Source: Camarhynchus parvulus
Taxonomy: Eukaryota; Chordata; Aves; Passeriformes; Thraupidae
NCBI RefSeq assembly: GCF_901933205.1
Contig: NC_044571.1
Span: 14,697,235-14,761,234 of the forward strand
Length of the DNA: 64,000 nt
Reading direction: 5' to 3'
Under the pieces are notes generated by a model that was given only the letters and a program-made list of their open reading frames with translations, had not been told where the DNA came from and searched no databases. The translations under genes and the position numbers were made by a program. Below are positions 12,086 to 59,880 of the stretch, piece after piece; the first letter of the stretch is position 1, and every line of letters starts with the position of its first letter.

Positions 12086-15000
12086 TGAATGAATGGGCAG
12101 TCAGCTGTGACAGGGAAGTTGTATCTCTAAATGGCTTTCCAGCCTTCAAACTTGATCTTGGCAGAAAGAGAGAGAAAAGGCTACTGAGCAATTCTGAAGA
12201 TAGAAAGTGATTATTTACAACTACAGCAGATATGTTTGGTGTGGGAAGTGGACAAGGATGATGTGAGGCCACACATGTCATTGAGAATGCCTGTCTTCAG
12301 GCATACATTTGGCTTATTTCTAATCTGTTCTAGACAGGTTGATTTCTAAATCACTATCTTCATCATTAGTACTTTTAAGGATTGTTGTTTACTTTTAAAA
12401 CTCATTTTATTGTAATTGTTACTTTTAAAGAAAAGAAGAGATTGTTAGCTCCAGATACCTAGCATTTAGAAAGTATTCATCATCATGTTTCAGTGATCTT
12501 AAAGACACACACAAATATAAGAAGAGATATTGTCTTACTAGACTAAAATATTTTAAAATTGTGAATTATTAAGACCAATACTTACAAGATTTAGAACATG
12601 TTCTAAAACATTCTCTGGAGGAATGTGGTGCATGTGAATAAAGACCTTTTGAGCGCAGTAATCAGCCACAAACCAGTGTTTATTCACACAGGACTTCTTA
12701 TTCATAAATCTGCCTAAGAAAGAAGGAGGAATAAGGCAGTGTAGGAACCAACACTTATTATTCTATTTGACTCTGCACTGCCTGTGTGGGTGCTCTGAGC
12801 AATCCTATCCATAAATGTAGTCCTTCTGCAACATGGCTGGAGCAGGCTGTGCCCTGGCTGCTCACCCAGGCTGGGTCTGCAGTATGTTGGGTGAGAAGCA
12901 GCCCGAGCCTGGTGCTCCTCACATGGCTTATCCGTGGTGGTATGTCTGTCTTTGTTAACTCTAGAGAGAGGCCAGGGTGACTTTCCAAATGCCTAAAGCA
13001 AGTGACTCAGGCTAGGTGGGGTTCAGTCCTTGAATTCCACCCCTCACAGCAGCAGCATGTTTAATCAACAAGCAGTCTTGAAAGCTTATTACAGCCCAAA
13101 GCAAAAAAAACTTCCAAATTCCATTTGATTGCTACATCCTTATGCTTTAATACAAAATAACTTTTACAAGATGTGCTTGAAGAAAAGGGCTATGTCTTAC
13201 ACTACAGAAGTAAAGAGCCTTTGCACAATGCATTAACTACAAGAGAAGCCCCTTGCTTCATTCTGTACATTGAAGCAACTGTTCTCCTCCTTCAGTAGGT
13301 CCAGTTCTGACCCTGTTCTTTAGGCCATGCCACCTTATTCTGCTATCACTTTAACACTCATACTCCCCCCCCATAGGGCTAGGATGTTTCTCACGAAGGT
13401 CAGTGTAGCCACACCATGTCTGAGGTGAACGAGGAGGGAAGGAAGGATTCCTTCATGTTTCCATATTGATAAGAGTCTTACTGCTCGTGCACAATATAGC
13501 TCTGTTTTCACATGCATATCATATTCAGGGTCTGCTTCAAGAACTCAATTTAATTTGGACCTACAATTTCCTGATATCAGGTCAAATTGTCTGGCTGCAG
13601 TGTTAGATTTCATAGGACAGCATTCCAAAGCCTGGGATGCACAAGCAAAAATTCCTAGTTTCAGATGCCCAACTGACTAATAAGTTAAGCTGTTCTTAAG
13701 ACAGCTGACTTGCCTTACAGCTACACAACAGCAAGTTTTTGGGGCTGATACAAGGTCAAACATTTGGAGCAACTGAAGAGGAGACAGCCCATTTCGAAGC
13801 TCCTTTGTTCATAAGCTTCCGTGGCCCAAGCTGCACGCTCCCTAGACTTGGAAGAAAGTTAAAACATTATTTTGAACATTGAAAAGGTATTTCAGCAAAT
13901 TCTGTAGAAAAGCAGAATAGCTTTTCAAATATCAAAGCAAATTTATTCTTTAAAATAAAAGCTTTTTTCCCCAAAGCCTAAAATTGGCAGCATCTCTTTA
14001 ACACTCCTCTCCAACAAGAAAACCTCACTCTTACATGGTTTGTATGCATCTGCAGATACAGCAAAGATTAAAAAAACCATCAACCAAGACACAATTTAAA
14101 ACACTCCTGGAAACTTTGTGGCTCTGTCCCAGAGATTTTAAGTAGGTCCTGGCCACTCAGGATGCTGAACACTCCTACAGTATTACATAAACTGTTCAGT
14201 GGTTCAGTGAACAGACACTGGATTGCACCAGGCTGTTTCCCATCTGCTGTATTCTGCTCCCACCCCTGCACACAGCATTTAAAGACAGAACTAACCCCTG
14301 CTGCTTTTTGTGGGATGCTGGATTATAAAATTTCACACTGAGTGCTACGCTGAGCCTCAAGCAAGGGGAGCAGCACATGTCATTGCCAGACCCCAGCCTG
14401 GATGTTGTATGTGAGCTCTTCTCCTGCCAGGGCTGGCCATGTGCAGAAGAGCTTGGGGCTATTTTGGGTAAAAATCTGAGCTAGTTCTGGAGGGTTGTTG
14501 ACCTCAGGGCAAGAAAGGTCTTAATGGTAGAGCTTAGTGAGATCCACTGGCCTAAGTCCCTGCTAAGGACTCAGGTGCCTTTCTGGGGCTGGCCCTGGCA
14601 GGGGCTGCGGGTCACACAGGGGAGCACAGCAGGATGGATTCCTGTCCGGCAGGGTGGCCTCACATCCCAGGCCCAGACAGAGCTGCTCAACCACCTTTCT
14701 TCAGTGCAAGTTGTGTTTTATGGATCTGACAGTGCCACTTCACTGCAGCACAGCCTGTATGGTTCACAGCCTTCTAAGGACACCAACAATCGTTACTTTT
14801 ATCTCAACTGATGCTAGTGCAGTCCAGCAGAAGTTAACCAAGTGCTTATCAAATTCACAACTCTGTGTATACACAAAGCCATGGCAGAAGATAAGAGATT
14901 CATTTTGCCTTTTAACTCCTTTTTGATCCAGAAGAGTGCCTTCATTTAAGGGGCTTTCCCTCTCAATTTATTTATTTATATGTAATTAATAATAAAAAAT

Positions 15001-18000
15001 ATTATTTTTTAAACTTGCATGACCATTAATTTTATGGATTATTTTTGCTATTTTGCATCAGAACATGACAGGTTTGGTTTCATGACCATGTATATGAGAA
15101 GAGTGAAGTATACATTTAGTGTCACATTTAGCATCACTTTGTTAAATGACGCACTTTTATTTTTACACCATCATTTGCACATGTTAAAAGAGAATTCCTC
15201 TAAGTAACCCTGTAAGTGAAAGCTAAAATATTCTCTTCAGAATGGCTTTTGGTATTTTCAATCAAAATGAAAAAAGAGGTTAAAGAAATTGTGCAGTTCC
15301 ACTTAGTTAAAATCTCAACTGAACAGTAGATTTCTGCATTTTTATCAAAAATTACCAATGATAATATGCTGAAGTTTTCACAATGACAGTAATATTTTAA
15401 CTTCTGGTCTAACTTCTGGTTCAGCTCCATTTAATTGCAGAGGTCAGTGGTACACAGAGGCCAGTTAGGTTAACTACTGAAGTGCTCTCCTTAGGAGCAC
15501 CTTTGAATATAAATGCTGGAAAAATAACCAGAGCTTTTATCTATGATAAAATAATCTTATCTGTGTTGGTTCATTAAACAAAACAGTGAATTTTATTGTA
15601 AAAAGCACACTATGTAAGTTTGGGTTCCTCATTTTTTCCTTCCTTAAGCACTGCAGCACGTTTAGCACTGTAAGTGCCAGAACATTTCCAGGGAATAAAT
15701 TCAAGCATCTAATAAAGTCTAAACAGTCAAAGTGAAGGAAAAAAAGTTGGTATAATCAGTGGCAAGTACCCAGGAACTTGTGGTTTATAATGCACATTCA
15801 TAATCTTTGTTGATTTTGCAGAAATGGTAGAGATACAGGTGGTTTGGCCAAGTGTCTGCTAGTTATTCAAATAGCTACAGGAATGAAAACAGAGCCAAGG
15901 GGCAAAACATTTAAAAAACAGATTTTCTTAATAATTGCATTTGTAAGGTTAACTCATGCTGAAGGGGGACTCTGGAAACAGAAGGAGAAAAGTTCTGACT
16001 TTGCATCCAGACTAACTGAAAGTCAGATTGGTCCTGATCCTCAGTCAGGGAGAGGGACAAACCTCTGAAGTCTGAACACCCTGAACCGCTGTCTAGAAGA
16101 AGCGGCTTTTATTGCCCCTCTGATCTTGCTACCAATGTGTTTCTACCAATGACTGAAGTTAGTTCTAGTTGCAGGTCAGCTCTATGAATGCTTCAATGGA
16201 AAAAAAAAGCAGTAAAATGCTTACTGTGGAGTTATTAATGATTCTGTAAATGAACAAACCACCTCTCTCTATCACTGCCTTCCCTGACTTTATCCCATTT
16301 TTAACTGTCTCATTTCTTTTCTCCTGCAAGTGAAATCCAGTCAAATGCACAGTTGTGGCACTTGGCAGAGATGATCACAGGCCCCTCACATGCCTCGTCT
16401 CTACCTGGTGCCTCCACAGCCTGAGACTGATGGGATTTTTCCTCATAACATCAGCCTTCCTTTTTCTTGCTGTAGGTGAGGCAGCAACACTCATTTCCGC
16501 TGCTGCCAGGCCTCAGATCAGTGCAGGAGGAGAGTGAATGTATTCTGCTAGCCTGACTTTTTTAACAGTCTGGATCACACTATTCTGCATAAACAGAAAA
16601 GCTTAGGTGAGTTTTATGTCAGATATACTTACTCAAAAAGCCTCATGGTCTACTGTAATTCATGAGCCAAAAAGAAAAAAATGCAAGGAAGGAAAGGAAT
16701 CTGTTTGGCTTGATTTGTTGCCCACGTGCAAGCATCTGGCGTGATACAAAATGCCCTCAGGTACCTTTCCAAGTATCCAGCAGCTGGTCCAGAATGTCTT
16801 TGATCTCCAGTAGGGTCTCACCCACATCTGGAAGCCCCATGTGTAGGTCTCAGAAACCCTGGGACTCATCCACCAGGAGACAAAATGAGACAAGTGGGGG
16901 ATGAGTTTCAAAATGTTCTTTCAAGTCAGATTTTTAACCTAAGAACACCTTAGGATATCTCAGACCACAACAGATGCCTGCGTGGGCAGCTGAATCAAAT
17001 TCAGTTGGTTTGGGGAAATTAAAAAAAAATATCTGGTAATATTTTAATAGATGTCCTCAAAGAGCCATAAAAGGTAAAAGGACAGGAACTTTTGTAATGA
17101 ATTAACAAATTAAAAGGATGACATTAAAAAGAAAAAAGTAAAAAAGTATTTCTTTTCAGTCTGAAAGATTCCTTTGAGGGGGAATAAAAAAGTATGTAGG
17201 ACCATGTGTTTTCAAGACAGGCAGAAGTGGCAGTGACATAGTATGCAGCCACTAATATACTTGTAAAGAACTAAAAAGAGGTAGAACAAATCATAAATGT
17301 AAATAATATGACACATAATTGGTAAGAATATCTAATTATATTTCAACAACAGCAGAGCCTTAAAAGTATGAAAGCAAACACCAGACCCACTTCTCTCTGA
17401 GGTAAAAAAAAAGGGGGAAATTTTAGTCCAGCTACAAGACATTTATCAGCTTAGTCCTCATAAATGTTGTGAATTATCTGTTTACCACCATAAGATTAGA
17501 ATCAAACCTTAAATTTTATTTTGTTGTGTAGGTCACATCAGAAGATTGTAAAAATACTTTAAAAATATTTAAGTGAGTTTAGCACATACAGATCTACTAT
17601 AGATATTTAGGAATGCTTCTGCTTGGTGGTTCAAACTTGTATGATCGCAGGAAGAATTATATTTCACTTTCTTTATAAAGTTACCAGCAATAAGACTCAT
17701 AGATACAGGGTTTCTTTTTAAATTTTACCCTGAAATTACATTAGTGAATAAGGCAACATTCCTCAGGATGACACGATATAACTGATTGTTTTTCCAGATT
17801 ACAAGAGGAACATACCTCATCACAGTAAAGGATAAGTTTTTCAAAACCAACTGAAAAACCTCAGAACTCTCCTAAAAGCTTACATGCTTCAGAAAGAAAA
17901 ATGCTATTGTATCTACCTTTAACGTGGGTAAGAGATAAAAAAAGGGCATCTCATCTCCTCATGCCAGAAAAATGCAATTCAGAAAATTGCAAAAACTGCA

Positions 18001-21000
18001 TAGCAACCTATCTGGGAAATCCTACCAATGTGTCCAATCTGTGCTTTGTGTCCATTTCTCATGGCAATCTTTTATCTGGGAACAAAGCCACAATTGCTGA
18101 AACAGCTCTGCTTGTATAAAGTAACAGCGTGTCCAGTAGGCAACAAAGGCTGGCTCAGTTCTCAGAACAAATAACCTGGCTGGCTCCAGATGAGCTTGCT
18201 CAAGGAACAGCAACACTTCCCTCCCACACAGAGCTGGGTGCCAGCACAGCCCAGACACCACCTGGATACCCAAGGAAACCTGTCCAGAACCAGGGGATGT
18301 GCCCAGCTCTAGGCTGGCCGGGATAAACGAATCAGAGGTTGTCATATGTGAGTTCACCTTGTAAGAGCTGACATTCTAAGTTCTTCACACAGGACTGGCC
18401 AGAGCAGTGGTTTTGCTTACCTTGATGATGACATCCAGCGTCCAATATTTCAACTACTACTTACTGTGATAAGCTGATAAATAAGGGACAGTAAAGTTAT
18501 AGTTAATATTATTTTTAGGTAGTCAGATACTGAAAAGGATGGTGTATCTTGTTGGTACCCAGAGAGAATATATGCATCACATATGAAGAGAACAGAATAT
18601 ATGACAGAATATGGCAATTGCCACTAACAAGGAATGATGTCACTCTACCTTATTTTTAAAAACAGACTTAAGCACATCAACAATCAGACAATGAATTTAT
18701 TTGCAGGATACATTTATCATGCATAGAAAACAATACTTATTGTTTGGTTAATTAAGTAGAGAAAAAAGCAAAACAAAAATCACAATACATTATTCAGTGC
18801 TCCATATATTTGTTAGCTGACATTTTCAAAATGAAGCTTTCTTTTTTTCCTGTTTTTTAAAAAACCCATGATCATGAACAATGCATAGTGGGAACAAAGG
18901 GTCTAGAAATCTAACATTCCACAGCTGTGAGTCAGTGTGAAAAATAAGGCCATGTAGAAGGAAAAAAAAAAACCACAGTGAATTTCTAAACAATACATAT
19001 TCCATTGACAGGCTTCAGATAAGATCAACTGAGTATATGAAATCTAAAACCAAAGTAATGTAAGGAAAAGATGAATTTAAAATATTAACAAGCAACTTGG
19101 AAGTAGATTTTCCAAATAGGCTTGGAAATAGCCTCCAAACTTTCAACCAGTATCAATGAAGATCAATTATACTATGATGCTACAAAAACTATCCCAGGAT
19201 GAACATCCAAAGGTGAGAAACACCCAGGTCCATTTTACAAAATATGCTTCAACTACCCATGCTACTTATCAGCGCATATTTATCGAAGGAATGACTAAGT
19301 ATTAAGAAAAAAAGTTTGACCACCAGTCACTGAATGATTCAGTGAAGGACTGGAAAACATATCTTCCTGCTCTGACATGTTAATTACAAGTTCTTTTCAA
19401 GTTTCATGACAATGTAAATGGAATGAAAGGAATTGCAGTGTCATATCCTGCTCCTTGTTCCTGTCCTTTCACACCAGGTCAGCAGTGTGAAAGTTTCATA
19501 AAGCTGCCATGAACTGAAGTCCTTTGCTGCCCTTAAATGTTGCTATCTGCTCTTCACATGATGGAGTGGATGAGCCCAAGGACCAGGAGTCACAGAGCTG
19601 CTGTTTTGTGGCAGTCTCCAGTGCAATGTTCCCAAATGCTGCGCTGTGCAGGGTGTGTATCCCAGGTAACTCGGTCACATTAAATAACTAATCAATAGAA
19701 CACGTCACATGAAATTCAGGATCAAGAGGGTATAAAATAATACCAATATTGGGTCTTACCTGTGTTAAGATTCAAGATTCCTTACTCACAAAATTACAAG
19801 AACAAAGATGAGGCAAGACTGGTTGTGGAAATTGGTCTGAATGCAGGTGTACAGAAAGCATATTTTACAAATAACTACTTATATCTAGAGTTTAACTCAC
19901 ATATTTTTAAAACAATTAAATACAGACTAGGCTATATAATTCTTTATAAGCCTTCTTCATCTGTCATTAGTGACATCCAGATCTGTATGAAAGCTCTGAA
20001 TTTTAAGACATACATAATTTATTTTAAAAATATTCCTGCAGGTCACCCTATGACATCATGTAAAATGTATGGGAAGCTATGGGAATTCTGGGATTGCTGA
20101 TGTGCTAAACTGAACAAAACATATCCTTATTAAAAGAAAGCTGAAACACCCTGACTGCCATGGAGAGTTCTGTCCTGTAAACCTTATTTCTTCACTATGC
20201 TCTACAGAGCCTTGTTCATCCCAGTTCTCCAGAACAGCACAAACAGCAGCAGTAAAGAGTGAAGGCTGACCTTTTTTAGTTGCCCTGAAAAAGCTGTGTT
20301 TACCATGCTTGTAGCTGAGGCTTCACAGAAATAAGAAACATGCTTTAAACATCAGCTGAACAAAACTCATGCAGCTATGGTTACATCATGAACTCATCAC
20401 TTGTCTTCTGTTAATAAAGAAGTAAAGAATTGCTTTTGGGAAGAAAACATAAGTTTCTCTTTTTAAATCCAGAGAAAACCATAGAGAGAATTCAAAGAGA
20501 GGTGGATAAAGAAAAACAAAAGTCTATATTGCAGGATAGAGGATTACTGTAAACTATTCCTAAAAAAGCACTAATCCATCCTATGGCTATGTATGTATCT
20601 GTTATACAAATGTATGTATAAACACATATCCACAAATGTAGAATTATCACATTAACTATTAACATGGTTGTCAGAGAAACTAACAACATGGTTGTTCCAT
20701 TCTAAATAAAAAGGATGAGTTAACACATTTTCCACTGTGGCTCATAATTTGGGATGACTAATCCGCAAGTTTGTCTATACTTTTTCTACTGAAGCCTCTT
20801 TCATTTAATTTGTACAGAAGCAAGCTGGTTTTAAATTCCCAAGTTAGCAAAGAGCATATAACGTCCTCCATGCTAAGGAGTTTGCCATTTTCATGTCATA
20901 TCATGCACTATCAGAAAATGCTATGTAAATATTTGCTGATATAAAAAACAACTTCATTTAAAAAAAGTAGAACAATGATTATAATTATGGAATTCTTCTG

Positions 21001-24000
21001 GAAATTTTCAAACAAAAGCTAAGTATAACATTTCTGAATATTAGACATTACTTTTCCATCTGATACAGATTTAAAATGCATAGTATATACATAAATAATA
21101 GCAGCCATCCCATCTTTAAGAGTGCTGTGTATTATAGTCCAGTCAATATGCCCTAAAATTATATTGATGGATTCTGTATTAAAAATTCTGAGGGGCTAAT
21201 TAGAATGAAATGTAGAAGGATTTAATTTAAAGACTTACTATTTTTACAAAAACAAAACACACATCAGAAATACCGATGTAAAAATCCAACACACAAAAAT
21301 CACTCTGTACTTTTGTGTTTTCTCTTGCTAAATAAATGACCAAAACCCAAGGAAAAATCATCCCAGTAAGTGTACATATGGCACATGCTTATCAGAATGT
21401 AATCCATATGTCAGGATTATAGAGAATGAAATGGACCCACTGAACAACTTCCTCTTAAGAGAGCAGTCCAACCTGACTATTACCTTTGTCTACACTAATC
21501 TAAGATGTGCTGGGTCACCATTCATACTCAGTTTGCCTAAAGTCTTGCTCTAAAGAATCTGTACATACCTAAATCAACCCTTACTCAGTCAAATTTTAGC
21601 ATGTGGAGAAATGGATTCATGAATTATTTTTAAGCACTTCTAGTACTCTCTCTTCCACACATGGTATCTAGGGTCTTTACAGTGCACTAATGGGTCTGTT
21701 TTGCTAAAGCCATGACCCAATGTCTTCTCCACCCTCTTCCTTATGAGGTCAGACACAGACTGAAGTTCTACTCAGTAGAACTGTGGCTTTCATTGACTGT
21801 GTAAAGTACACTGGCTTTAGCTTCATTTGATAAAACTTCATGTTTTGGTAGCACACTAAATAACCAGGAACAGCCAGCCAGCCTCATTATAGCAGATGAA
21901 ATTTGTGCAGGCCAATTCAGAAGCTTTGGGTTTTCCCAAATCTGTTGCCTACATTTCCATGAGAGGCACTATGCTAAAGGATTCTTCCAAGCCATTGTAG
22001 TCAACATGAATAAATAAATACAAAACTTGACATGTTTTCAAAGTCAATATCCTGTTTTACTAAACTACATTAAAACTTCTAAGTCCAAATTAATTTTTTG
22101 CACTGTAGATTGGATGTGACAGAGGAAAGTGTTATAGAGCCACTGAAAGGAAGAGCTCAGATCAGTAAACAGCCACTGAGGTGAGAGGGCAGTCTGGAAC
22201 AGTCTCAGAGCCAAGCCTTGTGCAAGGACCAGGCTGCTCCTGTCCTCCTGCCCACTGAGGGATGGCAGAGTGGCCCTCCAGAGCTGCTACTCTGAAAACT
22301 CTCTGTGTTTCCAGGAGTGATGAAAAGTTAGACTTACAGGGTGTAGTTTGCTTTTCCTTTCTTGCACTTTGTTTTACTTTTAATGGTCCCCAAAGGGGCC
22401 AGCTCACACTGGACTGAAGGATTCACCTTCTCCTACCAGGACCTGTCCCAGTTTGCCTGGGTTGAAATGACTGAAAAGGAGAGGCACAGGCCAGCCACCC
22501 CACAGAGGTGAACCTCAAGGGCCCACCCACCCCGTGGCAGCACTGGAAGAGGATTTAAACTAGCCAACAACAAATAAATAAACATGGTTTCTCATTACGG
22601 CTTGCATCATCATAAGAAAGGAGTGCATCTGAAGTGTGAAAGCTGCTGTGCAAAAGTACACATCAGTGGGCAAATGCAAACATCATAGAATCTGTGCAGC
22701 AACACCAGGAATTGGGCTCAGCCCTCCTTTGAAATTACCCAGGCTTTCACCTCAAGTGCCAGAAGAATCTATTTTACCTGGTCCTGGATGTTTCAGTGCT
22801 CCCTGCAGGCCAGGATCTGGGAGCTTAGGTTCCACTTCAGTTCCTGGTGGAAAGGCCATTTCTGTAAAGGAACTCTGAGCTGCAGTAGTTCCTATGAGAA
22901 ACACTGTATGAGGCAGAACCTGCAGGGTATTTTTCTAAAATTTTCTATTTTAAATATTTAGGCTCCCAAACCAGAGCATTTTTGTTTAAATATCAGCCTA
23001 TATTGAGGCAAGGCTCTGACTGAACCTGGTTTAGATAAACTAGGCAATATATCACAGGAGGAAAAGACATGAAATATATAATCCTATTGGGTACAAAACA
23101 TTACAAACCTAAAGAACTTCAAAGCACATCAGACATACTTCAGTCAGTAAAACACTGACTGTCCTTCCACTGTTGATTTAAGAACAAGGATATGGTGGGT
23201 ATTCATCTCAGAAAGCAAAGCCAAATGTTTAAATAGTTCAAGTCACAATCATATTCTTCCTCTAAATAATTCATATCCAAGACAAGCTAAATATCTTTTT
23301 TAGCTATCTTTGAACAGAATGAATCCTAGCAAAGGAAAATTACCCTTTGAAATACAGAAAATCATCAGTGAGTTACTGTACATATTGCATGCATAGCATT
23401 AGAAGATAGACACCATAAAAACAATAGGTTTCACTTTCAACTGTGAACAGGTAGAATACAGCATTATTTTCTGAGTAAAACACCACAAACATTACATATC
23501 ACTTAGGAAAACTGTGCACAGCATACTTCAGCACTCAGAAACTAAATTTCAGTTATCTTGTAGCTATTGCTGACAAATATTGCCTTTAAAAAAACTTCAG
23601 CTGTGTCCGATAACATACAACTTGAAGTGTAAGCAACACAAACATGTGGGCTTTGTTACTCTTCCACATACTTCATTTTTAGCAGACATTGGCACTCCTC
23701 ATCTACATCCTGAGGAAAACATTCCTCCAGTCATTTTGGCCAGGTGGAAAGGAAAACTATTAACCCAAATGGCTGCTCTCTCCCCATTAACATATGGTAA
23801 GCATCTACCTAGCTTTTCCCCATTTTGAGACCAGACTTTAGGGCTTTTTAAAATCCAGTTTGGTAGAATACCAGACTAAAAAAACCAAAACAAGTCACTG
23901 AAGACTATCGTGATTGAGAAATTATCAGAGCTCACAAAGACAATTATTTAAATTATAAAATAAAACTGGTTTTTTCTCCCACTTTACAAATGTTTGAGGC

Positions 24001-24311
24001 AAAATAATTCCCTTGAGATCTGAATTAATGAAGTCTGATTTTTCCTATGAAATCTTAAAACGAAATTTCTCCAGAACGAATACAGTGCTCAAAGAGTAAA
24101 TAAAAAGGCCCCAACTTTTTCCTACTACATTTCCCATGACCACAGGCACGGTGTTATGAAGTTTTAAATTAAAACAGCAACCATCAGTTGATTGTTCTTT
24201 CAGTGTCATATTAAGGGAATTATTTCAATCTCAGTACTGGACAAATTTTAAAAGGTAATGCATTCATTATTTCTGTGTACTTTGAGAACTTATGGAAGAA
24301 TATCTGATGTT
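12086..24311. other. MBTPS2 3' flank and intergenic stretch
   Basis: The right end must include the MBTPS2 3' UTR, but no AATAAA on the minus strand is close; the first TTTATT to the left is at 20,018-20,023, 4.3 kb away. GC-richer patches at about 12.78-12.99, 14.38-14.70, 18.13-18.33 and 22.17-22.55 kb lack convincing exons. One weak exon-like piece is noted at 16,765-16,827. Confidence 0.5.
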
Positions 24312-59498
<35,187 letters not shown>

Positions 59499-59625
59499 CG
59501 CGGGCCGCGCCGCGCCTCAGCGCGGCAGCCCCGGAACCCAACCGGCCCGGAACCTTTCTCCCACCGGCTCTGCTGCCCGGGCGGACGCTTCCGGGAGGCG
59601 CGTAGAGCGAGGGCAGGTGGCGGCA

Positions 59626-59633
59626 TGACGTCA
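59626..59633. promoter_or_regulatory. Perfect CRE palindrome TGACGTCA
   Basis: Full 8 bp CREB/ATF palindrome about 130 bp upstream of the MBTPS2 start codon. Notable because ATF6 is an S2P substrate, but the full palindrome is the general CREB/ATF1 site, so the link is only suggestive. Confidence 0.6.
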
Positions 59634-59671
59634 CGGGCCGGGGCGAGGGGCAGCGCTCGGGGCGTCAGGGC

Positions 59672-59685
59672 TGCGCGCGTGCGCA
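59672..59685 (-). promoter_or_regulatory. NRF1-type site
   Basis: The minus strand reads TGCGCACGCGCG within this interval, matching the NRF1 consensus YGCGCAYGCGCR. It sits about 40 bp upstream of the CRE, a common arrangement in CpG-island promoters. Confidence 0.5.
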
Positions 59686-59699
59686 GTGGGGCTGGTGGG

Positions 59700-59864
59700 C
59701 TGAGGGGGCGGGGCCCGGGCTGAGGGGCGGGGCCCGGGCTGAGGGCGCCGCGGGGCTGAGAGGCGGGGCCCGGGCTGAGGGCGGGGCCCGGGCTGAGGGC
59801 GGGGCCCGGGCTGAGGGCGGGGCCCGGGCTGAGGGGCGGGGCCCGGGCTGAGGGCGCCACGGGG
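59700..59864. repeat. GC-box minisatellite in the MBTPS2 promoter
   Basis: Nine units starting with CTGAG at 59700, 59720, 59739, 59756, 59775, 59793, 59811, 59829 and 59848, so the period is 17-20 bp. Seven contain GGCGGGGCC (a GC box, the Sp1/KLF site). The third and ninth have a variant CTGAGGGCGCC followed by CGGGG, hinting at a higher-order duplication. It lies about 200-365 bp upstream of the MBTPS2 ATG. Confidence 0.85.
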
Positions 59865-59880
59865 GGTCCCCCTTCTCTGG

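Noticed and set aside
18022..18357. GC-richer patch with open frames on both strands
   Set aside because: Frames on both strands look equally plausible, no homology recognised, no splice partners.
19762..20100. 112-codon plus-strand frame
   Set aside because: Lys/Ile/Tyr/Asn-rich translation of AT-rich sequence with no homology or gene context.
1..24311. Expected next gene SMS (spermine synthase) downstream of MBTPS2
   Set aside because: No CpG-island first exon and no spermine synthase-like sequence seen on the minus strand; it probably lies beyond the left edge.
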